Source: Rickettsiales bacterium
GTDB taxonomy: Bacteria; Pseudomonadota; Alphaproteobacteria; Rickettsiales; Deianiraeaceae
Reading direction: 5' to 3'
Assembly: GCA_947424985.1 (NCBI GenBank)
Contig: CANDYN010000066.1
Coordinates: forward strand, 1-5,951
DNA: 5,951 bases
Part shown: positions 1 to 5,919 of the stretch, one piece after another
Layout: each line of letters opens with the position of its first letter
How positions within the stretch are numbered: position 1 is the stretch's first letter
Position numbers and translations under genes: made by a program
Notes under the pieces: generated by a model
Databases searched by the model: none
Told to the model about the DNA's origin: nothing
Seen by the model: only the letters and a program-made list of their open reading frames with translations

Positions 1-20
1 ATTAACTATTTTTTGATAAC

Positions 21-860
21 ATGGCAATAGATGCTGATTTAATAAGAGATTTAAGAGAAAGAACGGGAGCTGGGCTTGCTGATTGTAAAAAAGCTTTGGA
101 GGAGGCAGGAAATATTGATGATGCAATTAAGTATTTAAGAGAAAAAGGAATAAATTCTGCTGCGAAAAAAGCTGACAGAGAGGTTAAGGAGGGCGCTTGT
201 GGAATTATTTTCGATGGGAACTCTGCGTCGGTCATTAAGCTTGCTTGTGAGACTGATTTTGTTGCAAGAAACGATAAATTTCACGCAACTATTAATAAAT
301 TTTTACAGGATTTACATGCCGAAAAATGCGACTCTTTGGATGTCGCGAAGGCTAAAAAATCCGATGATCTTTCTGAGCAAATCGGTTTGATTGGTGAAAA
401 CATGTCAATTGCCGGGTTTGGAAGATTGTCGGTTTCAAACGGGGTTATTGCGAGTTACGTACATACTTCTTATTCCAATAATATAGGTAAAAAACTTTGT
501 GCGCTTGCGATTGAAAGTGACGTTTCAAACAAAGAAGCTTTGCTTGAAATGGGTAAGAAAATTTGTATGCACATAACTGCTATGAAGCCTGAGTTTATTT
601 CAATTGATGATATTTCTGAAGATTTTAAAAAATCTGAAAAGGAAATATATATTTCTCAAATGAAAGATAGTGGTAAAAAGCCTGAAATTTTAGAGAAAAT
701 AATTGAAGGAAAGCTACAAAAAACTTTTGCTGAAAAAACTTTACTTGAGCAAGATTTTTGTATGGATCCATCTATCAAGGTTCGTGAGTTAATTGAAAAA
801 ACTGCGAAAGAATTGGGTGGAAGCATAAAGCTTGTAAAATTCATATCCTTTGAGATATAA
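21..860 (+). CDS. tsf: Elongation factor Ts (EF-Ts)
   Basis: EF-Ts is the cytoplasmic guanine-nucleotide exchange factor that recycles EF-Tu-GDP to EF-Tu-GTP during translation. The 279-residue product has the family layout. An N-terminal UBA-like domain occupies about residues 1-52, with the signature RERTGAGLADCKKALEE at 12-28. The core then carries the ACETDFVARND signature at 75-85, whose T78-D79-F80-V81 stretch contacts the EF-Tu G domain in known structures. Length matches E. coli EF-Ts (283). The ATG at 21 is chosen because the family N-terminus (M-A-I-D-A-D-L) begins there; no Shine-Dalgarno sequence precedes it. In most bacteria rpsB lies directly upstream. The 20 bases available before this start are too few to identify an upstream gene, although stop codons (TAA at 3-5, TGA at 14-16) would allow one to end there. 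cysS follows after 2 bases, so the two are probably cotranscribed. Confidence 0.97.
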   Translation: MAIDADLIRDLRERTGAGLADCKKALEEAGNIDDAIKYLREKGINSAAKKADREVKEGACGIIFDGNSASVIKLACETDFVARNDKFHATINKFLQDLHAEKCDSLDVAKAKKSDDLSEQIGLIGENMSIAGFGRLSVSNGVIASYVHTSYSNNIGKKLCALAIESDVSNKEALLEMGKKICMHITAMKPEFISIDDISEDFKKSEKEIYISQMKDSGKKPEILEKIIEGKLQKTFAEKTLLEQDFCMDPSIKVRELIEKTAKELGGSIKLVKFISFEI

Positions 861-862
861 AC

Positions 863-2263
863 ATGTTTTTTGAAGATGGGGTTTTGAAATTTCATGACTC
901 ATTATCTTCAAAAACTGTGGAATTTGAGCCCTTAGATCAAAATAATATAAAAATCTATGTTTGTGGGCCAACGGTTTATTCAAGGCCACATATAGGAAAT
1001 GCAAGAAGTTTTATTTTTTATGACGTCGTTTTTCGCGTATTAAAAAATCTATATCCAAAAGTTACCTATGTAAGAAATATTACAGATGTTGACGATAAGG
1101 TCATCGCAGAAAGTGAGAGAACGGGAGAGAAAATCGAGGAAATTACGAAGAGGGTAACGGCGGAATTTCATCAAGATGCCGCTGATTTATTTTGTCTTCT
1201 TCCAACTTTTGAGCCGCGTGCAACAGAGCATATAGTTCAAATGTGTGACATGATAACAAAATTAATCGATCGTGGCTTTGCTTATAAAAAAGATGGACAC
1301 GTTCTTTTTGACGTTTCAAAATTTGACGGATACTGCGCTTTATCAAAAAAACATCAAGATGATTTAATAGCTGGAGCGAGAATTGAAATTGCGGATTATA
1401 AGGATGCAGCTGAGGATTTCGTTCTTTGGAAGCCGGCTGATAAAAGCAAGAGTGAATGTGGATTTGACTCGATATTTGGATTTGGAAGGCCCGGGTGGCA
1501 TATTGAATGTTCAGCTATGAGTCGCGAGTATTTATCGGAAAATTTTGATATACACGGAGGTGGTGCAGATTTAAAATTTCCACATCATGACAATGAAATT
1601 GCACAAAGCGTCTGTTCGGGTGATGGAGATTTTGCGAAATACTGGATACACAATGGCTTTTTAACAGTTGAAGGGGAAAAAATGAGTAAATCGTTGGGGA
1701 ATTTTACGACTCCGAGAGAGCTGCTAAATCAAGGCTGGGATGGTGAGATTTTACGTTTTGCACTAGTTTCGACTCTTTATTCAAAACCGCTCGATTTTAC
1801 GAAAAAGTTACTTTTCGATTCAAAAATTACGATGTTAAAATTTGCGAATATATTATTAGAATTTGGGGGAAAGCTAAATGAAGAAAGGCTAATAAAAAAT
1901 GCACAAGACGCGATTTTGGACAATTTTAATTTACCAAAATATATAGCAATTATGCACTCTTTAACGCATGATATAAAATATAATAAAGATGAAAGAGCGA
2001 GATTGTCACAGGCGAATCAGCTATATTCAATGGGTCGTTTAATCGGTATTTTTAATGGAAATTTTTTGGACTTTATCAAAAAAAATAGTGACCAAAATGA
2101 CAAAATAATACCGGATGTTGTTTATGAGCTAGGAAAGGAAAGGGCGATTGCAAAGCGGGAAAAGAATTTTGCAAAGGCCGATGAAATAAGGAAGAGAATC
2201 CAAGATCTTGGATTTGATATTAAGGATTTGGCGAATTTTGAGTTTGAAATAGTTTCACTTTAG
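863..2263 (+). CDS. cysS: Cysteinyl-tRNA synthetase
   Basis: This class I aminoacyl-tRNA synthetase activates cysteine with ATP and loads it onto tRNA-Cys in the cytoplasm. The 466-residue product (E. coli 461) has every hallmark visible. The HIGH-type motif is H43-I-G-N46 within CGPTVYSRPHIGNAR. The KMSKS loop is K273-S277. The four zinc ligands that select cysteine fit the E. coli set (C28, C209, H234, E238) as Cys34, Cys216 (WHIECSAMS), His241 and Glu245 (FPHHDNEIAQS), with the same 25-residue gap between the second and third. The C-terminal helical part ends with the ERAIAKREKNFAKADEIR stretch typical of the family's anticodon-side region. The ATG lies 2 bases after the tsf stop and has no clear ribosome-binding site, so it is probably translated as part of a tsf-cysS transcript. 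Nothing suggests decay. Confidence 0.97.
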   Translation: MFFEDGVLKFHDSLSSKTVEFEPLDQNNIKIYVCGPTVYSRPHIGNARSFIFYDVVFRVLKNLYPKVTYVRNITDVDDKVIAESERTGEKIEEITKRVTAEFHQDAADLFCLLPTFEPRATEHIVQMCDMITKLIDRGFAYKKDGHVLFDVSKFDGYCALSKKHQDDLIAGARIEIADYKDAAEDFVLWKPADKSKSECGFDSIFGFGRPGWHIECSAMSREYLSENFDIHGGGADLKFPHHDNEIAQSVCSGDGDFAKYWIHNGFLTVEGEKMSKSLGNFTTPRELLNQGWDGEILRFALVSTLYSKPLDFTKKLLFDSKITMLKFANILLEFGGKLNEERLIKNAQDAILDNFNLPKYIAIMHSLTHDIKYNKDERARLSQANQLYSMGRLIGIFNGNFLDFIKKNSDQNDKIIPDVVYELGKERAIAKREKNFAKADEIRKRIQDLGFDIKDLANFEFEIVSL

Positions 2264-2267
2264 TTGC

Positions 2268-2295
2268 TTGACTTTTATTTTAAATATAGCAAAAT
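2268..2295 (+). promoter_or_regulatory. Candidate sigma-70 promoter for the recombinase gene
   Basis: In the 53-base gap between cysS and xerD, TTGACT (2268-2273, preceded by GC, so also CTTGAC) is followed by a 16-base AT-rich spacer and CAAAAT (2290-2295). The -35 fits the alphaproteobacterial CTTGAC consensus well, while the -10 matches only four of six positions of TATAAT. A start near 2302 would give a leader of about 15 bases before the GTG. This is inferred from sequence only. Confidence 0.4.
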
Positions 2296-2316
2296 GGTAT
2301 TGTATTACGTTCGTTT

Positions 2317-3207
2317 GTGCTTGACTTTTTACCAAAATTTATACAATTTTGCAAGCTTGAAAAAAATTTGAGTAAGAACACAATTTCATCTTATAGAAGT
2401 GATATTCTGGATTTTTTGCAATTTTCAAAGAGCGATAAAATAGTGGAAAATATACAAAATTATTCGATTGATCTTTCAAAACGTGGGCAAAAAGCTACAT
2501 CGATTAATCGAAAAATATCCGCAATTTCTCAGTTTATGAGGTTTTTGTTTGAGAATAAATATATTGATGAAAACCCTATTAAATCTATCAAGAAGCCAAA
2601 AAATGAAAAGAAAATACCTGATTTTTTATCATCAAGTGAGGTTGAAAAACTGATCAAAGGAGCGATTGAGTTTGATATTAAAAATGGAATTCGAAACGCA
2701 TGTATAATTTCACTTTTATACGCAAGTGGTGGGCGTGTAAGTGAGGTGTGTGGGTTAAAATTTTCATCTTTTGAGTTTTTGAATTTGGAAAAAACCAGGA
2801 TAAAACAGGCTGTAAGGCTATTTGGAAAAGGTGGGAAGGAGAGAATTTGTCCGATTGATAAAAATACGGTTTTAGTTTTACAAGATTATTTTGAACTTTT
2901 AGCAAAGCATGAGCAGAAAGGGCAGTATATTTTTGAATCCAAACTTGGGAAACCGATTTCACGGGTTTATGTCGGTTTGATGTTAAAAAAAATTGCAAGG
3001 TTTTGCGGGTTTGACGAAGGCAAGGTGCATCCGCACACCATGCGGCATTCGATTGCGATAAAATTACTCGAAGGTGGCATGGATATTAGAGTTTTGCAAG
3101 AATTTTTGGGACATAGGGATATTTCTACTACGGCGATTTATACGCATATTAATAAATCTGAGGTTATCAAGCTTGTTGAAAATTATCATCCGATGGGGAA
3201 ATTATGA
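2317..3207 (+). CDS. xerD: Tyrosine recombinase, XerD type
   Basis: Xer recombinases act in pairs (XerC/XerD) at dif to resolve chromosome dimers, usually controlled by FtsK. The 296-residue product (E. coli XerD 298) has an N-terminal SAM-like core-binding domain (about 1-88) and a C-terminal catalytic domain. The expected catalytic residues are all visible: R140 (YASGGRVSE), K171 (GKGGKER), H240 and R243 (HTMRH), H266 (LGHRD) and the nucleophile Y275 (AIYTHI). The LEKNLSKNT segment at 14-22 resembles E. coli XerD (LEKNLAENT) more than XerC, hence the symbol, but the assignment is tentative. About seven more residues lie between R140 and K171 than in E. coli XerD, in the beta-hairpin region. 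The start is GTG at 2317: in-frame sequence upstream meets a TAG at 2287, and the N-terminal alignment fits here. No Shine-Dalgarno sequence is seen. An integrase of a mobile element is less likely because of the Xer-like length and N-terminus. Confidence 0.9.
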   Translation: MLDFLPKFIQFCKLEKNLSKNTISSYRSDILDFLQFSKSDKIVENIQNYSIDLSKRGQKATSINRKISAISQFMRFLFENKYIDENPIKSIKKPKNEKKIPDFLSSSEVEKLIKGAIEFDIKNGIRNACIISLLYASGGRVSEVCGLKFSSFEFLNLEKTRIKQAVRLFGKGGKERICPIDKNTVLVLQDYFELLAKHEQKGQYIFESKLGKPISRVYVGLMLKKIARFCGFDEGKVHPHTMRHSIAIKLLEGGMDIRVLQEFLGHRDISTTAIYTHINKSEVIKLVENYHPMGKL

Positions 3208-3350
3208 AAAATATGGCTTTGCAGCAGTCTCTAAAATTAATACTCTTTATTTTTTGTGGAGCATCAAGTGCCAATGCAAAACAATATGATTTTAGTGATT
3301 TACCCAGGTCGATTTCAGCCTTTTTATCAAGGGCATTATGCAATGATTAA
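3204..3350 (+). pseudogene. Signal-peptide-bearing ORF, truncated (5' gene remnant)
   Basis: A 48-codon ORF starts inside the last codons of xerD (ATGA overlap, a common sign of translational coupling). Its first 25 residues form a textbook Sec signal peptide: MKN start, a Q-Q-S-L-K stretch, hydrophobic core LKLILFIFCG, then SSANA followed by K26, a good signal peptidase I site (A-N-A). The predicted mature part would be only 23 residues. From about 3286 its DNA also encodes the conserved NadM-like N-terminus in another frame, so the original reading frame was probably lost near there. The simplest reading is the 5' end of an exported-protein gene that once followed xerD and was cut by a rearrangement. 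It could instead be a short exported peptide or chance, although a clean signal sequence placed exactly at an ATGA junction argues against chance. The parent protein is not recognisable. Confidence 0.5.
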
Positions 3351-3513
3351 AGAGGGATCAAAATGTGGCAAGCATTTGTTGATTGCAATAAGTCGAGCAA
3401 ATGGACTAGTGCGAGATAATAGAAATCCATTCAGTGGCGATGATAGATACGAAATGATAGATCGACTTTGGTGCATGATAAATTCAATAAAAGCTATTTT
3501 GTTATTTTACTAA
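3286..3513 (+). pseudogene. Truncated NadM-like nucleotidyltransferase
   Basis: The 75-residue product matches the N-terminal part of the nucleotidyltransferase superfamily that includes archaeal-type nicotinamide-nucleotide adenylyltransferase (NadM), which makes NAD from NMN and ATP. Visible signs are a first beta strand (ILVIYPG), the motif GRFQPFYQGH at 8-17, a second strand HLLIAIS, and RNPFSGDDRYEMIDR at about 47-61, which fits the NPF(T/S)..ER.EMI block of that family. Homology fades after residue 61 and the frame stops at 3511-3513. The C-terminal half with the ISSTxxR-type ATP site is missing (NadM is about 170 residues). The first histidine of HxGH is Tyr14, which would impair catalysis in known family members. 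ATG 3286 is preferred over GTG 3256, because homology starts there. No ribosome-binding site is seen. It is most likely a non-functional fragment. The exact family (NadM or another cytidylyltransferase-like enzyme) cannot be fixed from this half. Confidence 0.6.
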
Positions 3514-3515
3514 GG

Positions 3516-3599
3516 TTAAGAAGGGTAAATGGCAAAATAGATGAAAGATTGCGATTTGGAACGAAAGAAGTCTCTGGAAAGCGTGGTAAAGCCTTTCAA
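3516..3599 (-). pseudogene. Possible 5' remnant of virB4
   Basis: On the minus strand, directly after virB3, a 27-codon frame begins with a TTG that overlaps the virB3 TGA. It reads LKGFTTLSRDFFRSKSQSFI, then a few residues, and stops at 3516-3518. In T4SS operons virB3 is normally followed at once by the ATPase gene virB4. The S-x-S-F-I stretch resembles the start of VirB4 proteins (typically SFIPY), here FIYF. If correct, only about 3% of an 800-residue protein remains, and none of the Walker motifs. The match is short and made from memory of the family, so this is mainly an inference from position. An alternative frame starting with ATG at 3607 gives a 35-residue peptide with no family resemblance. 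Confidence 0.3.
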
Positions 3600-3889
3600 A
3601 ACATATCATAAGAATTTCTTCCGCCATGTTTTATTCGATTTGGGCAGCGATTAAATTTTTGAAGTTTTAAGAGTAACATTTCGATTGCAAGGGGTTCTTT
3701 TTTTGCAATACCCATTCCCACAAGATGTATCAAGAGGCAAATAGGGACAACTTTAAAATTTGATGATACGATAAAAGTTAAGACTCCAACCATGGTATTA
3801 AAAACGAAATACATGAAAGATACACCCATTATCATTGCTGGTCTTGTGAGCCCTAGGAAAAGCGGATCTAATCGTAAATTTCCTGCCAT
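3596..3889 (-). CDS. virB3: Type IV secretion protein VirB3
   Basis: VirB3 is a small inner-membrane component of the VirB/D4-type T4SS and works with the VirB4 ATPase. The 97-residue product has the family size (about 95-110) and order: a short cytoplasmic N-terminus with DPLFLGLTRPAMIMGV (8-23, the most conserved VirB3 segment), a hydrophobic helix at about 18-41, a second at about 46-61, then KKEPLAIEMLLLK (63-75), where the KEP motif is characteristic. The C-terminal NSYDMF is also of the rickettsial type. It starts 14 bases after the S10-like gene on the same strand, so the two probably share the promoter near 4260. The usual next gene, virB4, is absent as an intact gene: at most a stub follows. 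Any function would need the other T4SS components elsewhere, or this is a stranded extra copy. The reading frame itself shows no damage. Confidence 0.85.
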   Translation of the reverse strand: MAGNLRLDPLFLGLTRPAMIMGVSFMYFVFNTMVGVLTFIVSSNFKVVPICLLIHLVGMGIAKKEPLAIEMLLLKLQKFNRCPNRIKHGGRNSYDMF

Positions 3890-3903
3890 GGTTTTTCAAA
3901 AAA

Positions 3904-4233
3904 TTACTCTTGTGATTTAATTTCAATACCTATGCCGCTTGGGATTGGAATTTTACTAATTTTAACATCAAGATCACAATGATCACTCTCGTCAAAAACA
4001 TACAAAAGTCTTTTATGTGGTTCTCTTTGTTTTGATATTCTGTCATTTTTATTAATATTTTTTGATGAATCTATTATGAACTGATTATCGGTTATAGGTA
4101 GTGGAACTGGCCCTATTACGTATCCATCATTACAATTAACAAGGTTTAATACTGAGAGCATATATTTATCAAGTAGGGCTGAGTCGTAGCATTTACATTT
4201 AATAATAATTTTTTTCTTAAAGCTATTGCTCAT
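3904..4233 (-). CDS. rpsJ: Divergent ribosomal protein S10 (NusE) homologue
   Basis: S10 is a small-subunit protein of the 30S head and, as NusE, pairs with NusB in transcription antitermination. This 109-residue protein (E. coli S10 103) follows the S10 order along its length: KIIIKCKCYDSALLDK (8-23, against the KIRIRLKAYDHRVLD type), GPVPLP (41-46, a nearly invariant S10 motif), NINKNDR (59-65, against HVNKDAR), EPHKRLLYV (71-79, against RTHLRLVDI) and the C-terminal PSGIGIEIK (98-106, against AAGVDVQI). Between motifs it is much more divergent than tsf or cysS are from their families, with extra residues around 80-90. It lies alone, not with rplC and the rest of the S10 operon, and sits in front of virB3. 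It may be a diverged paralogue or a relocated, fast-evolving sole S10; the window cannot decide. The start at 4233 has AAAGG directly against the ATG, too close for a normal ribosome-binding site. Confidence 0.75.
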   Translation of the reverse strand: MSNSFKKKIIIKCKCYDSALLDKYMLSVLNLVNCNDGYVIGPVPLPITDNQFIIDSSKNINKNDRISKQREPHKRLLYVFDESDHCDLDVKISKIPIPSGIGIEIKSQE

Positions 4234-4256
4234 CCTTTATTTTACAAATCACTTGG

Positions 4257-4284
4257 ATAATAGAATATTTTTTTTAAAAGTCAA
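4257..4284 (-). promoter_or_regulatory. Sigma-70-like promoter for the S10-like/virB3 pair
   Basis: Read on the minus strand, TTGACT (4284-4279) is followed by a 16-base A-rich spacer and TATTAT (4262-4257). Each hexamer matches five of six consensus positions. A start near 4250 would leave a leader of about 17 bases before the ATG at 4233. It is the best promoter-like sequence noticed in the window and suggests the S10-like gene and virB3 are, or were, transcribed from here. Confidence 0.55.
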
Positions 4285-4287
4285 ATT

Positions 4288-4310
4288 TAATTTTTTAAAT
4301 TAATTTTTTA
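4288..4310 (+). repeat. Tandem 10-base AT repeat in divergent promoter region
   Basis: TAATTTTTTA occurs at 4288-4297 and again at 4301-4310, a 13-base period, inside an almost pure A/T stretch just upstream of the S10-like promoter. A-tracts of this kind can bend DNA or act as UP-element-like sequence. In a genome this AT-rich it could also be chance. Confidence 0.35.
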
Positions 4311-4338
4311 TTGCAATTTATATTTACTCTGTCAAAAT
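4311..4338 (+). promoter_or_regulatory. Weak candidate promoter for pdhA
   Basis: TTGCAA (4311-4316), a 16-base spacer and CAAAAT (4333-4338) precede the pdhA ATG at 4359. The -10 hexamer and spacing equal those proposed upstream of xerD, but each hexamer matches only four of six consensus positions, so the call is weak. Confidence 0.25.
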
Positions 4339-4358
4339 ATTTAAAATGTTTTAACTTT

Positions 4359-5348
4359 ATGGCAGAAAAAAGCGCTAAAAACGCCAATATATCGAAAGAA
4401 GATGCGTTAAAATATTACCAAATGATGGTTGAGATAAGAAGGTTTGAGGAAAAGTGTGGACAAATTTACGGAATGGGTCAAATTGCCGGTTTTTGTCATC
4501 TTACAATTGGACAGGAAGCGATTTCAGCTGGATTAAAATATTGTACAAAAGACGGTGACGCGATTATAACGAGTTATAGATGCCATGGAAATAACATTGC
4601 TGCCGGGACTGACATGAAATATATAATGGCGGAGCTTATGGGTAGAGAAACCGGGGTTTCAAAGGGAAAGGGGGGCTCTATGCATCTTTTTGATATTGAC
4701 AGAGGGTTTTTCGGTGGACACGGGATCGTTGGGGCGCAAATGCCGCTTGGAACTGGAATTGCATTTGCACAAAAATATAAAAATACGGATAATATTTGTA
4801 TTGCGCTTTGTGGTGATGGAGCTGTAAATCAGGGGCAGGTTTATGAGGCATTCAACATGGCAAAGCTTTGGGATTTACCAGTTTTGTATATTGTTGAAAA
4901 TAACAAATATGCCATGGGAACTTCGGTTGCAAGACATACCAAGACAAAACATTTATATAAAAGGGGTTTGGGTTTTGAGATTGATGGGTTTGAGGCTGAC
5001 GGAATGGATCTTTTGAATGTTATTGAAAAAGTTTCGGAATGTATTGAAAAAATACGTAAAGGACATGGGCCGATTTTACTTGAAATGGATACATATAGAT
5101 ACAGGGGTCACTCTATGTCTGATCCGGCTAAATATCGTGATAAAGATGAGGTTTCTAAGTTTCGCGAGGTACGCGATCCGATTACGCATTTTGAAAAGTT
5201 TTTGAAATCAAAAAAATGGATCAAGGACGAAGAAATTGAGGCAATTGAAAACAAAACCAAGGAGAGGGTTGAAGCGGCGTATGAGTTTTGTCTTGCATCG
5301 AATGTTCCGGATATTTCAGAGCTTCACACGCAGGTTTATTGTGGTTGA
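4359..5348 (+). CDS. pdhA: Pyruvate dehydrogenase E1 component, alpha subunit
   Basis: With PdhB, PdhA forms the E1 enzyme of the pyruvate dehydrogenase complex, which decarboxylates pyruvate using thiamine diphosphate and passes the acetyl group to E2, feeding the TCA cycle. The 329-residue product resembles rickettsial and mitochondrial E1 alpha: RRFEEKCGQIYGMG (27-40), GFCHLTIGQEA (44-54), the SKGKGGSMHLF block (101-111), the thiamine-diphosphate motif GDGAVNQG...N (152-182), and YRYRGHSMSDPAKYR (246-260), the loop phosphorylated in the mitochondrial enzyme. An in-frame TTG at 4311 would add 16 residues without family likeness, so ATG 4359 is preferred; this length fits Rickettsia PdhA (about 326). 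No Shine-Dalgarno sequence precedes it. dcd follows after 3 bases. pdhB, commonly the next gene, is not here, so the beta subunit must be encoded elsewhere. Confidence 0.96.
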   Translation: MAEKSAKNANISKEDALKYYQMMVEIRRFEEKCGQIYGMGQIAGFCHLTIGQEAISAGLKYCTKDGDAIITSYRCHGNNIAAGTDMKYIMAELMGRETGVSKGKGGSMHLFDIDRGFFGGHGIVGAQMPLGTGIAFAQKYKNTDNICIALCGDGAVNQGQVYEAFNMAKLWDLPVLYIVENNKYAMGTSVARHTKTKHLYKRGLGFEIDGFEADGMDLLNVIEKVSECIEKIRKGHGPILLEMDTYRYRGHSMSDPAKYRDKDEVSKFREVRDPITHFEKFLKSKKWIKDEEIEAIENKTKERVEAAYEFCLASNVPDISELHTQVYCG

Positions 5349-5351
5349 TAT

Positions 5352-5918
5352 ATGTCAGTTTTATCGGACAGAGAAATTATCAAACTTGCAAAGCTTGGGA
5401 TGATTTCTGACTTTGAAGAAAAAAATATCAGATTTCGTGAGGATGGTGAGAAAATAATATCTTATGGGGTTTCATCTTATGGTTATGATGCTCGAGTTGG
5501 CGACGAGTTTAAGATCTTTACGAATATAAATAATACGATTATAGATCCAAAAAATTTTACAAATGACAATCTTGTTGACAAAAAAGGAGAGTATTGCATC
5601 ATTCCGCCGAATAGCTTTGTGCTTGCGAGTACGATTGAATATTTCAAAATTCCACGGGATATTTTGGCAATTTGCGTCGGGAAGTCGACTTATGCAAGAT
5701 GTGGGATTATTGTTAATGTAACACCGATTGAGCCTGAATTTGAGGGGCATGTTACGCTTGAGTTTTCAAATACAACTACACTTCCTGTAAAGATTTACGC
5801 AAACGAAGGGGCATGTCAGTTTATTTTTCTAAGAGCGAGCGAGATTTGTGAGACATCATATAAAGATAAAGGTGGAAAATATCAAGATCAACGCGGGATA
5901 ACGCTTCCAAGACTTTGA
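5352..5918 (+). CDS. dcd: dCTP deaminase
   Basis: dCTP deaminase converts dCTP to dUTP and ammonia in the cytoplasm, supplying dUMP for thymidylate synthesis. The 188-residue product matches the alphaproteobacterial form in length and along its whole sequence. The ISYGVSSYGYDARVGDEFK stretch (36-54) is typical of the Dcd/dUTPase fold. The catalytic and substrate-binding residues fit E. coli S111, R115 and E138 as S112 and R116 (GKSTYARCGI) and E137 (VTLEFSN). The C-terminal YQDQRGITLPRL is the flexible lid that closes over the nucleotide. The ATG lies 3 bases after the pdhA stop without a ribosome-binding site, so the gene is probably cotranscribed with pdhA. There is no functional link between the two enzymes. 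The prokaryotic monofunctional deaminase is favoured over bifunctional dCTP deaminase/dUTPase, but the two are close relatives. Confidence 0.96.
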   Translation: MSVLSDREIIKLAKLGMISDFEEKNIRFREDGEKIISYGVSSYGYDARVGDEFKIFTNINNTIIDPKNFTNDNLVDKKGEYCIIPPNSFVLASTIEYFKIPRDILAICVGKSTYARCGIIVNVTPIEPEFEGHVTLEFSNTTTLPVKIYANEGACQFIFLRASEICETSYKDKGGKYQDQRGITLPRL

Positions 5919-5919
5919 T

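Noticed and set aside
2261..2316. tRNA or small RNA gene in the cysS-xerD gap
   Set aside because: The 53 bases show no cloverleaf or stable stem; only a promoter-like sequence is visible.
2678..2998. Minus-strand open frame of 106 codons inside the recombinase gene
   Set aside because: It lies opposite the conserved catalytic domain of xerD and its translation resembles no family; a shadow frame.
3572..3596. Possible hairpin (GAAAG ... CTTTC) as a terminator between the convergent genes
   Set aside because: Only about five base pairs with a long loop, and it overlaps the minus-strand stub and the virB3 stop; too weak to call a terminator.
3447..3611. Open plus-strand frame of about 54 codons that could continue the NadM-like protein after a frameshift near 3465
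   Set aside because: Its translation shows no NadM-like residues (no ISSTxxR-type motif) and much of it is antisense to the virB3 end and the possible virB4 stub.
4311..4358. TTG start adding 16 residues to PdhA
   Set aside because: The added residues (rich in F, L and K) have no counterpart in E1 alpha proteins and fall in the likely promoter region; ATG 4359 fits the family length.
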